From: Pseudomonas brassicacearum subsp. neoaurantiaca
GTDB lineage: Bacteria > Pseudomonadota > Gammaproteobacteria > Pseudomonadales > Pseudomonadaceae
Assembly (NCBI RefSeq): GCF_013608025.1
Contig: NZ_VDLV01000064.1
Location: 1 to 64,000 of the forward strand
DNA length: 64,000 bases
Direction: 5' to 3'
Part shown: positions 24,486 to 32,016 of the stretch, piece by piece
Layout of the letters: each line of letters opens with the position of its first letter
How positions within the stretch are numbered: position 1 is the stretch's first letter
Program-made: the position numbers and the translations under genes
The notes under the pieces: generated by a model
What the model saw: only the letters and a program-made list of their open reading frames with translations
Database searches by the model: none
Told to the model about the DNA's origin: nothing

Positions 24486-25087
24486 GACAATACCTTTTGG
24501 CTGTCCAGCCAGCGTTCGAAATAAGTAAAGGTCGCCTTGGCGGCGTGTGTGACTTCGAGCGTCTGCGCCACGCCAAGGTTCCTGTCGTCCAGGTAGCGCA
24601 GGAAATCCTTCCAGCGCCGACCGGTGAGTTCGCCATAAACGTTGAGAAAGGCCGCGCCACCGGACGCATCGAGACCTAGCTGCTCGGCCACTCTGCGCCG
24701 CAGGATCTGCCCGCCTAGGGTCGCCCCTTCCAGCACATAGGAAACGCCAAGGGCGGCGGCCCGGGAATCGATCTGCGGCAGCTCCCGGCAAACAGGAAGA
24801 GCCTCGATAGCGGCAGCATCCATGCCCAGCACGATGAGGTCGGCGCGTAACACCGGGACCTTGATGCGCTGGGATTGATCCAGCCCGCTCGGAATCAGCG
24901 CCAACATCTGAAGCCGTTGCTCCAATGGCTGATAAAAACCGTAATAGGCCGCCATCACGCGTCGGTACCGATCCAGGTCCAGCTGCTGCGAGAAAAACGG
25001 CAGGCGTTTTTCCAGGGCGACGTGCAATTCAGCGGTTTCAGTCCGCAATGCCTGGATCAGTGAGGGAGGAGAGGCGACCGGTGACAT
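24482..25087 (-). CDS. bphO: Heme oxygenase BphO (biliverdin supply for BphP)
   Basis: A 201-residue heme oxygenase-like helical protein: LIQALRTETAELHVALEKRL carries the proximal heme-ligating His, and YVLEGATLGGQILRR is the distal helix with the flexible glycines. It opens heme to biliverdin, CO and iron, giving the chromophore for the downstream photoreceptor. I took the ATG at MSPVASPPSL; a start 29 codons earlier would put an unrelated leader before the conserved helix. The 4-bp overlap with bphP indicates coupled translation. Confidence 0.92.
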   Translation of the reverse strand: MSPVASPPSLIQALRTETAELHVALEKRLPFFSQQLDLDRYRRVMAAYYGFYQPLEQRLQMLALIPSGLDQSQRIKVPVLRADLIVLGMDAAAIEALPVCRELPQIDSRAAALGVSYVLEGATLGGQILRRRVAEQLGLDASGGAAFLNVYGELTGRRWKDFLRYLDDRNLGVAQTLEVTHAAKATFTYFERWLDSQKVLS

Positions 25088-25186
25088 GCAGGACGAAGCT
25101 CGTTGAATGGCGCGTTGCTGGAAAAAAAGCGCATCAATGTTACATGGGTTTTTCGAGCCTGCGACCATCGGCATCGTTCTGATTTT

Positions 25187-26236
25187 TCAGGTCGCCGCAT
25201 CCGATGGTCCTTGCACCAATCGCACCCGTTCGCGATCCAGCGCCTGGCGCAGTTCTTCTTCGGTGGGGAGCACTGTTTGGTACTGGCTGGCAAATAGTTG
25301 CTCGTTTCCCTGCAGCACGGAATAGCGCACCACCGACTCATCCTTCTGGGCACAAAGAATGATGCCAACGGTGGGTTTGTCGTCGGAGCCGCGCCTGAGG
25401 TCATCGTAAAGCCGGACATACATGTCCATCTGGCCAATGTCCTGGTGGGTGAGCTCGCCACGTTTGAGGTCGACGATGACGAAGCACTTGAGCACGTAGT
25501 TGTAGAAAACCAGGTCGAGATAGAAGTCCTTGCTTTCGGTACTGATGCGCTGTTGACGGGCAACGAAGGCGAAACCTTTGCCAAGCTCCAGAAGAAAGCC
25601 CTGCAGTTGATCGATCAAGGCTTGTTCCAGATCGGTTTCTTGAAGCATGCCGGCATTGGGTACGCCGAGGAATTCCAGGACCACCGGATCCCTGACGATG
25701 TCCCTGGGGCCAAAATCCAGTTTCCCTATATTGGTGATTGCTTCCTGCTCCACCGCACGCCGGTCGCGGCTTGCCAGGAGGCGCTCGTAATAGAAGGTGC
25801 CAATCTGGCGTTCCAGGGCGCGGGTGGACCAGTTTTGGGTGGCGGTTTCGTTCATGTACCAATGGCGAGTGCTGTCGCGTTCTATGCGCAGAAGCGTCCG
25901 GTAATGAGTCCAACTCAATTCGGTACGCACTGCGTTCCAAATTGGGAATTTTTGATAAAAGTCCCGCATGTGCCGCAGATTGCGCTCATCGAAACCTTTC
26001 CCAAACCGCGCCGTCAGCACCTTCGCCAACGAAGGCAGCAACTTTGCTCCGTAGACCGCTCGTTCGGCTCCTCCTTGCTCGAATTCGATGATGTGCCGGC
26101 CGATCTGCCAGCAGGTCTGGACCTGGAGGGTGTCCACGGCACGCAGGACTTTCTGGCGTGCCTGGCGAATCAGTTCGCCGAGTTCGTTGATTAAAGGGGC
26201 AAGCTGCGGGTCTTCTTGAGGCAGTGACGAGGTCAT
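25187..26236 (-). CDS. YhcG/DUF1016 family PDDEXK nuclease
   Basis: A 349-residue protein with the DUF1016 N-terminal helical domain (residues about 10-170, with NLRHMRDFYQKFP and LSWTHYRTLLRIERD) and a C-terminal PDDEXK nuclease domain: DFYLDLVFYNYVLKCFVIVDLKRGELTHQDIGQM shows the D-x(n)-DLK catalytic pattern. YhcG-type proteins are common in mobile and defence-type neighbourhoods; their biological target is not established. It is a single gene here, with no restriction-modification partner beside it. Confidence 0.88.
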   Translation of the reverse strand: MTSSLPQEDPQLAPLINELGELIRQARQKVLRAVDTLQVQTCWQIGRHIIEFEQGGAERAVYGAKLLPSLAKVLTARFGKGFDERNLRHMRDFYQKFPIWNAVRTELSWTHYRTLLRIERDSTRHWYMNETATQNWSTRALERQIGTFYYERLLASRDRRAVEQEAITNIGKLDFGPRDIVRDPVVLEFLGVPNAGMLQETDLEQALIDQLQGFLLELGKGFAFVARQQRISTESKDFYLDLVFYNYVLKCFVIVDLKRGELTHQDIGQMDMYVRLYDDLRRGSDDKPTVGIILCAQKDESVVRYSVLQGNEQLFASQYQTVLPTEEELRQALDRERVRLVQGPSDAAT

Positions 26237-26461
26237 CGAAGTGTCCAGCCGTTGAGAGGAGGGGGCGGACCAGAAGGATGCTCCAGAGCAAGTTTCGATG
26301 ATGCCGGACGCGGCTGATTGCTTGGGTGGAAAAGACGCGGATTCGTGCAGGACGGTTTTGACGCGACCTGAGATCGGTTAACCCGGCGTGTGGGAAATGA
26401 TCCTTAGAGATTGTCATCCACCTTCAGCGCCCTCATTGCGAAAGCGCTGGCGGCGTGATGA

Positions 26462-26869
26462 TCAGTCCTGGCCTTGCGCAATCGCCTGGGACGCAGCCAC
26501 GTAATCGGCCTGGAATTGCTTGCTTTCCACCCAGTCCAGTGCGGCCTGTTCGTCGACTCCGGTGGTCAGACGACGGTATTCGATCAATGCGGTAATGATG
26601 AAGTCGGTCGCTTCTTCTTCACCTTCCTGTTCCAGCACCAGCGCCAGCAGTGGGTGCGCCAGGAATGCTTCGCACATTGCCTGCTGACTGACCTTTTCGG
26701 CGGCGCTCATGATTTGGAACAAATCCGACAAGTCCACGGTTTCCAGATCGATGCGTTCATCGTTCGGGTCCAGGAAGTCGTTCGGCGCAGCAGCTCGCTG
26801 GATGCGGTTCTTCTTGGCTTTCGCCTTGGCGCGCTGGTTGCGTTTCTGCTGCTTGTTCGCCGATGACAT
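26462..26869 (-). CDS. Uncharacterised KQQKR-family protein, copy 3
   Basis: A 135-residue third member: tail MSSANKQQKRNQRAKAKAKK, then LSDLFQIMSAAEKVS, LIEYRRLTTGVDEQAALDWV and FQADYVAASQAI. It is more diverged than copies 1 and 2, having lost the ADD motif. It starts 62 bp downstream of the cupin gene and ends about 225 bp before the YhcG nuclease gene, all leftward. Confidence 0.75.
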   Translation of the reverse strand: MSSANKQQKRNQRAKAKAKKNRIQRAAAPNDFLDPNDERIDLETVDLSDLFQIMSAAEKVSQQAMCEAFLAHPLLALVLEQEGEEEATDFIITALIEYRRLTTGVDEQAALDWVESKQFQADYVAASQAIAQGQD

Positions 26870-26930
26870 GGTCGGATTCCTGATGAATAAGGCCGCTTAT
26901 CCTACAGCTTCAGCGCGAGCGCTTCGAATC

Positions 26931-27260
26931 TCAATCCACTATGAAGAGCGTGGCCCCAGGTGCAGTCGAGGAGCGATGGGGTTCCGCCTGGTCGGCCACT
27001 TGGTAGCTCATGCCTGGCTTGAGTAGAAATTGCCGGCCATCGTCGAGCTCGGTGTTCAACTCACCCTTGAGGCAAAACAGGATGTGGCCCTTGGTGCACC
27101 AATGATCGGCCAGATAACCCGCCGTGTACTCCACCATCCGTACCCGGATGTTCCCGAACTGCTGCGTGCGCCAATAGGCGGTTCCGGTAATGCCTTTATG
27201 TTCGGTGGGCTCGATGGTTGACCAATCGGTGGTGCCGAAGGGGATGCCGGTGATATCCAT
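26931..27260 (-). CDS. DHCW-motif cupin protein
   Basis: A 109-residue single-domain cupin. The metal-site region reads YLADHWCTKGHILFCLKGEL, followed by the second cupin block KPGMSYQVADQAEPHRSS. The DHWC string is the basis of the family name. The protein starts with MDITGIPFGTTDW; an in-frame upstream start at 27422 lies inside the tRNA-Phe gene and is rejected. Function unknown; small cupins of this type are often sugar- or metal-binding enzymes. Confidence 0.8.
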   Translation of the reverse strand: MDITGIPFGTTDWSTIEPTEHKGITGTAYWRTQQFGNIRVRMVEYTAGYLADHWCTKGHILFCLKGELNTELDDGRQFLLKPGMSYQVADQAEPHRSSTAPGATLFIVD

Positions 27261-27336
27261 GTCGACTCGCTTGCGAGGAGGGGAGCGGACGAATGTAGCT
27301 GAGTCGCCCGGCCACAGGAAGAAAATCACAGGCAAT

Positions 27337-27370
27337 AAAAAACCCCGATCAATTTCTTGATCGGGGTTTT
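27337..27370 (-). terminator. Intrinsic terminator of tRNA-Phe
   Basis: Minus-strand AAAACCCCGATCAA-GAAA-TTGATCGGGGTTTTTT: a 12-bp-plus perfect stem followed by a T run, starting 7 nt after the tRNA end. Confidence 0.92.
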
Positions 27371-27377
27371 CGGTATT

Positions 27378-27453
27378 TGGTGCCCAGAGACGGAATCGAA
27401 CCGCCGACACGGGGATTTTCAATCCCCTGCTCTACCGACTGAGCTATCTGGGC
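27378..27453 (-). tRNA. tRNA-Phe (anticodon GAA)
   Basis: A 76-nt tRNA with CCA encoded. Acceptor GCCCAGA pairs with TCTGGGC; D arm AGCTCAGTCGGTAGAGC; anticodon arm GGGGATTGAAAATCCCC presents GAA; T arm GGCGGTTCGATTCCGTC. Confidence 0.97.
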
Positions 27454-27463
27454 AACGGGGCGC

Positions 27464-27492
27464 ATTAAACGGGTTTTTCAGGGGGGCGTCAA
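27464..27492 (-). promoter_or_regulatory. Sigma-70 promoter of tRNA-Phe
   Basis: Minus strand TTGACG (27487-27492), 17-nt spacer, TTTAAT (27464-27469); the -10 lies 10 nt before the mature tRNA. Confidence 0.8.
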
Positions 27493-27555
27493 GCGAGTTA
27501 TCAAAAAATATTTAATTATTACCGTCGCTTACGATTCGCCCCCGCGCTGGACGGC

Positions 27556-27828
27556 TTATTCGGACGGCGGCACGTAGCCTTCCGCCTTGGCGTATTCTTC
27601 GCCGGAAAAGAACTTTTCCATCTCGCCTTGAAGGTACTTGCGGTCCTCGGCGTTCATCATGTTCAGGCGTTTTTCATTGATCAGCAGGGTCTGGTGTTTC
27701 TGCCAGTCGCCCCAGGCCTTGGCAGAAACGTTGTCGTAGATGTCCTGGCCCTTGGCGCCGGGGAATGGTGCGCGCTCCAGGCCTTCCAATTGTTCTTTGT
27801 ACTTGCGGCACATGATGGTGCGGGTCAT
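27556..27828 (-). CDS. yggX: Fe(2+)-trafficking / oxidative damage protection protein YggX
   Basis: A full-length 90-residue YggX: MTRTIMCRKYKEQLEGLERAPFPG, then GDWQKHQTLLINEKRLNMMNAEDRKYLQGEMEKFF. It helps protect iron-sulfur clusters against oxidation and is partnered with mutY in most gammaproteobacteria. The ATG overlaps the mutY stop (ATGA), so both come from one transcript with asmA. The single conserved Cys is C7. Confidence 0.97.
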   Translation of the reverse strand: MTRTIMCRKYKEQLEGLERAPFPGAKGQDIYDNVSAKAWGDWQKHQTLLINEKRLNMMNAEDRKYLQGEMEKFFSGEEYAKAEGYVPPSE

Positions 27829-28892
27829 TGCAACTCTCCTGCGTTCAATACGGCGGCCGCGCGTTCAAGCAACGTCTTGACCGGGGCGGCGAGGCCCAGG
27901 CGCGGCGGGGTGGCGAGGTTATACCAGAGCCAGTCGGCCTCGGCCACGTGATGGCCGGTTTCCCGGACCCGGACCAGCCAGGGTTCGATTGCCAACTGGA
28001 AATGGCTGAAAGTATGTATCAGGCTCGGCATTGCCTGCTGGCTGCCCAGTTCCAGCGAGTGTTGCAGGGCCAGGTGCTGGAGGTCGCCGAGATCGTCGAG
28101 TTCCGGCAGGCTCCACAGTCCGCCCCATAATCCCGTGGAAGGGCGGCGGTAAAGCAGGATCGCACCCTCGTGGTTGGCCAGCATTGGCATCAACGTGCGC
28201 TTTTTAGGCACTTCCTTGCGCGGCTTGGGAATCGGATAACGGGTCTCCAGGCCCAGCATGTGCGCTTCGCAGCCTTGCTTCAGCGGGCAGAGCAGGCAAC
28301 TGGGCTTGCTGCGGGTGCAGAGTGTGGCGCCCAGGTCCATCATCGCTTGGGTGTAGGCGTTGACGCGATCCTGTGGCGTGAAGCGCTCGGCGGTCGCCCA
28401 CAGCTGTTTCGCAACCTTGGGTTCGCCCGGGTAGCCTTCCTGGGCGGTGAAGCGCGCCAGCACCCGTTTGACGTTGCCGTCGAGGATCGGCGCCCGCAGG
28501 CCCATGCTGATGCTGGCGATGGCGCCGGCGGTGGATAGGCCGATTCCCGGCAGTTCGGTGAGTTTCTCAACGTCCCGGGGGAATTCGCCGCCGTATTGCT
28601 CGACAACGATTTTCGCGGTTTTCTGCAGGTTGCGCGCGCGAGTGTAGTAACCCAGTCCGGTCCACAGGTGCAGCACTTCATCCTCCGGCGCGGTGGCGAG
28701 GGCTTCGACGGTGGGCAGCGCGGCCATGAAGCGATCGAAATAACCGAGCACGGTGCTGACCTGGGTCTGCTGCAGCATGATCTCCGAGACCCACACCCGA
28801 TAGGGGGTGATGCCTTGTTGCCAAGGCAGGTCATGGCGTCCGTGACGGTCGAACCAATCCAGTACGGCGGTGGAAAACTGCTCGGATGTCAT
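27825..28892 (-). CDS. mutY: A/G-specific adenine DNA glycosylase
   Basis: A 355-residue MutY that removes adenine mispaired with 8-oxoguanine. N-terminal HhH-GPD domain with the catalytic Glu in MLQQTQVSTV, helix-hairpin-helix LPGIGLSTAGAIASI and the catalytic Asp in MDLGATLCTR. The 4Fe-4S cluster ligands follow as C-x6-C-x2-C-x5-C (CTRSKPSCLLCPLKQGC). The C-terminal NUDIX-like domain reads oxoG (GLWGGLWSLPEL). The start overlaps the asmA stop by 4 bp. Confidence 0.97.
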   Translation of the reverse strand: MTSEQFSTAVLDWFDRHGRHDLPWQQGITPYRVWVSEIMLQQTQVSTVLGYFDRFMAALPTVEALATAPEDEVLHLWTGLGYYTRARNLQKTAKIVVEQYGGEFPRDVEKLTELPGIGLSTAGAIASISMGLRAPILDGNVKRVLARFTAQEGYPGEPKVAKQLWATAERFTPQDRVNAYTQAMMDLGATLCTRSKPSCLLCPLKQGCEAHMLGLETRYPIPKPRKEVPKKRTLMPMLANHEGAILLYRRPSTGLWGGLWSLPELDDLGDLQHLALQHSLELGSQQAMPSLIHTFSHFQLAIEPWLVRVRETGHHVAEADWLWYNLATPPRLGLAAPVKTLLERAAAVLNAGELQ

Positions 28893-31114
28893 CGCTTGAA
28901 CAGCCCCTTGAGCGCGTCTTTCAGCTCAGGACTGACCTTGTCGCCCAGCTTCTCGTCGATCTTGTCGCCGAGACGGTCGCCGGCCAGTTTCGCCGCGACC
29001 TTGCCCAGCCCGTCGTTGTCCAGGCGGCACGCCTTCGCTCCCAGCTCCAGTGGGCCACGGCAGCGCAACGGCCACTCTACATCGACGTAGCGTTCGTTGA
29101 CCTGGCAGGCCGGGTCGGGCATGTCGCTCTTGTCGCCTTCGACGATGACTCCGACGCGGTAGTCCATGCCCAGCACGCGCAAGTCGATGTCGCCATTGCC
29201 GTTGACGGTCATGCCGGGGATGCGCACTTTCAGGTCCGGGTTGCTGGCAACACCGTTGTTGAACGTGAGGTTACCGTTGAGCTGTCGGAACGGCGTGTCC
29301 TTGCCTCGCGGTTCGCCGCTGAGCGTCTTGCGGTTCAGCGTGGCGATGCCTTTGCACAACTGCTGCTCAAGGTTGGCGTTGAGCAGCACGCCGTCGTTGA
29401 TGACGAATCCGGCGTTGCCGTTGAGACTGTCGATCAGGGCCTTCTGGCTGTTGCCACTGGCGGTCACTGCGCTGTTGAGCGTGACCAATCCCTTGACGGG
29501 TGGACTCTTGCCCTGGCTTTCGATGATCTTTTCAGCTGGCACCCGGTTGATCTTGGTTTGCAGGCCCACTTGTGGCGTGGGCTGACGAACGTCCAGCGTG
29601 CCCTTGGCCTCGAAGTTGCCGCTGTACAGGTCGCCCCGCAGATTCTCCAGGGTCAGGAGGCCGCCTTGGCCGGTGGCCTTGAGGGCGGCATTCTGGATTG
29701 GCAGCTTGTCGAGGGTTAGTTGGCCGAAGGTCAGGTCGGCATCGATATCCAGCTTGCTCAGGCGCTCCACCGGGAACAACCGGTCATTGCTCCAGGCGCC
29801 CTGGGTCGGGGCGTTGGGCAGTGGTGTGCTGCCAGCGCCGGCCATGGCGCTGGCCTCGGTGTTGCTGACTTCCGCTTCACGGGCTGCCTTGGCGCTGTCG
29901 GCTTCGGCGGACTTGGGTGGCAAGTAGCGATCGACATTGAAGGTGTCGGCCTTGAGTTGCGCGCGAAGCGACTGTTTGGCGAAGTCCTCCACGGCGATAC
30001 GGCCGCTGAAGTTGCTGTCATCCAGCTTGAGATTGATGTCGTTGAATTCGACGCTGGTCGGCGTGGCTGCAACGCGGCTCGCCAGTTCGACCTTGGTCAG
30101 GCTGCCTTGCGCCATGGCCGGGAGTTTCTGGCCGACACTGTCGACGAAACTCGCGAGGTCGAACTGGGCGATCGAAATGCCGCCGTTCAGTTGCGGCGTC
30201 TTGTCGAGATCGTTGACTTTCAGCTCGCCCAACGCGCGCAACTGGTTGAGGGAAAGCTTGATGCCGGTCCATTCCGCGACGTTTGCCGCGCGGTCCAGGG
30301 ACAATTGGCCTTGGGCTGCGAAGCTGACTGTCTTGCCTTGCAGCGGATCGCCAGTGGCTTCGCCGGACAACTTCAGGTCTTCGAATCGGTAGCGCTGCAC
30401 GGCGCGTTCGAAGCGCAGCTCACCCGTCATCTCGGTGCGCACGCGCACGGCGGGCTGATTGCTCGACAGGAACGCCGTGAGGGTGACCGGAATGTTGGTC
30501 GAGTCATGGACCGGTCCGGTGCTCAGCTGGATACTTTCGGCGGTGAACTGCTTGCCGGTCTGTTCGTCGGTGTACTCGACCCGGGCGTTGTTGACGGTCA
30601 GGCTGTCGATGTCCAGGCGCGTAGGCTGCGCGGGTTTTTCTGCCGGTGCGTTGGCCGGTGGGGCGGGCTGCTCGACCGGCGTCGGCGCGCCCTTGGTCGA
30701 TGCGGATGCGGGCGCTTTGCCGATGTCCTGCCAGTTGCCGTGGCCGTTCTTGTCACGGTTGAGGCGCAGGTTCAGGCCTTCGACTCGGACATCGCTCATC
30801 TGCACTTCGCGGCGCAGCAACGGCATGACCCGCACCGACAGGCCGAGCATCTGCAGATCGGCGAAAGGCTGCGTCGGATTGGCCAGGGTGGCGACGCTGG
30901 CTTCGTGCAGTTCCAGGCCCAGCCACGGGAACAGACTCCAGCCAATATCCCCATTGAGCGTCAGCTCGATGTGGGCTTTGTCGCGGGCTATCTGGCGAAT
31001 TTCTTCCTTGTAGTCGTTGGGATCGAAGAGGTGGGTCAGGGCAAAGCCCAGGGCCACAATGATCAGCAACAGCCCGAGAAGTACCAGACCCAGGATTTTG
31101 CCGAACGCTTTCAT
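28889..31114 (-). CDS. asmA: AsmA family outer-membrane/lipid homeostasis protein
   Basis: The 741-residue protein has one N-terminal membrane anchor (ILGLVLLGLLLIIVALGFAL) and a very long periplasmic beta-rich domain of AsmA type, with LNGDIGWSLFPWLGLELHEASVA near the N-terminus and the characteristic GMTVNGNGDIDLRVLGMDYRVGV before the end. AsmA-like proteins form periplasmic bridges that move phospholipid. The middle has a low-complexity P/A-rich linker (SASTKGAPTPVEQPAPPANA). First gene of asmA-mutY-yggX; the ATG nine codons into the longest frame starts the anchor. Confidence 0.93.
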   Translation of the reverse strand: MKAFGKILGLVLLGLLLIIVALGFALTHLFDPNDYKEEIRQIARDKAHIELTLNGDIGWSLFPWLGLELHEASVATLANPTQPFADLQMLGLSVRVMPLLRREVQMSDVRVEGLNLRLNRDKNGHGNWQDIGKAPASASTKGAPTPVEQPAPPANAPAEKPAQPTRLDIDSLTVNNARVEYTDEQTGKQFTAESIQLSTGPVHDSTNIPVTLTAFLSSNQPAVRVRTEMTGELRFERAVQRYRFEDLKLSGEATGDPLQGKTVSFAAQGQLSLDRAANVAEWTGIKLSLNQLRALGELKVNDLDKTPQLNGGISIAQFDLASFVDSVGQKLPAMAQGSLTKVELASRVAATPTSVEFNDINLKLDDSNFSGRIAVEDFAKQSLRAQLKADTFNVDRYLPPKSAEADSAKAAREAEVSNTEASAMAGAGSTPLPNAPTQGAWSNDRLFPVERLSKLDIDADLTFGQLTLDKLPIQNAALKATGQGGLLTLENLRGDLYSGNFEAKGTLDVRQPTPQVGLQTKINRVPAEKIIESQGKSPPVKGLVTLNSAVTASGNSQKALIDSLNGNAGFVINDGVLLNANLEQQLCKGIATLNRKTLSGEPRGKDTPFRQLNGNLTFNNGVASNPDLKVRIPGMTVNGNGDIDLRVLGMDYRVGVIVEGDKSDMPDPACQVNERYVDVEWPLRCRGPLELGAKACRLDNDGLGKVAAKLAGDRLGDKIDEKLGDKVSPELKDALKGLFKR

Positions 31115-31228
31115 GGGCGAATCCTTGTAGGTTGAGTTCAAGTTTTGCCTGGGAGTATAACGTCCCGGGTTGGTGGAGCGTTGGGTGATCGATTTTTCGA
31201 CCTGCCGTTAACCGGCCAGACGCGGTCC

Positions 31229-31351
31229 CGTGCCGAGGGAGCTTGCTCCCGCTGGGCTGCGAAGCGGCCCCAAACCAGGCGAATCGGTATACCCGGTGGA
31301 TTCAGTTGTGGGGAGCTGCGCTCCCAGCGGGAGCAAGCTCCCTCGCCACAG
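31229..31351. repeat. Inverted pair of REP-A elements (REPIN)
   Basis: A forward REP-A copy (31229-31271, first stem slightly degenerate) faces an inverted copy (31326-31351) across about 55 bp. The unit lies between the asmA promoter side and the end of the PanZ-like gene. Confidence 0.8.
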
Positions 31352-31356
31352 GTGTG

Positions 31357-31755
31357 CTAGCAAATATCCAGCGGCAACTTCAATTTCGCCGCCAGTGCCT
31401 GGGCTTCCAGATGCCCGGCAGGCGCCTGAAGCCGAAGCTCGGCATTATCTTGCTGGGCCATCCTCCGGGCCTCGCTCACCAACCGCTCAGCCACGCCCCG
31501 GCGGCGCGTGATATTTCGTACGCATAGGTGGGACAAGCGCCAGGCGTTCTGGTGCCGTTGCAGCCGTGCGGCACCGAGCAGGCGATCATTGAAACGTGCC
31601 GCGATCAACGAACCTTCCTCCAGGCATCCTGCGATCAGTTGCGTGGCGTCGCTGAACGGCGCGAACAGCCAGGCCGGGGCGTCCCGATAGATTTTCTGCA
31701 GGTCCTGCTGGTCCTGATGAGTGGCTTGTTCCAGGTGCTCGACAACGATGGGCAT
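31357..31755 (-). CDS. PanZ/PanM-like GNAT protein (aspartate decarboxylase maturation/regulation)
   Basis: A 132-residue GNAT-fold protein whose blocks line up with E. coli PanZ: DQQDLQKIYRDAP, SLIAARFNDRLLGAARL and LCVRNITRRRGVAERLV. PanZ binds acetyl-CoA and triggers self-cleavage of the PanD zymogen, then inhibits PanD when CoA is plentiful. Start chosen at MPIVVEHLEQATHQD; longer frames add an unrelated 37-residue leader. panD is not in the window. It could alternatively be a simple acetyltransferase. Confidence 0.72.
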   Translation of the reverse strand: MPIVVEHLEQATHQDQQDLQKIYRDAPAWLFAPFSDATQLIAGCLEEGSLIAARFNDRLLGAARLQRHQNAWRLSHLCVRNITRRRGVAERLVSEARRMAQQDNAELRLQAPAGHLEAQALAAKLKLPLDIC

Positions 31756-32016
31756 GGAAATTCCTGAAAAATAAACGCATGGCCCCCTACAGAAAGCGGG
31801 CAGAGGCGCGATAAGACGAATGACAGGAAAAAGGTGATAGCACTTTGGTTTTTCTGTCACGAGCAAATGGTAACCTTTGTCAGTTCGTCCGTCCTTCTGC
31901 GACGTGATGTCGCACTAAAATGGAGCTTCACTGCAAAATACAGTCATGCCTGCGTGCAATGAAGGCTGAGGGTGAAGTGTGGCTGGCGAACCATTCTAAT
32001 AACTGGGGGATACACA

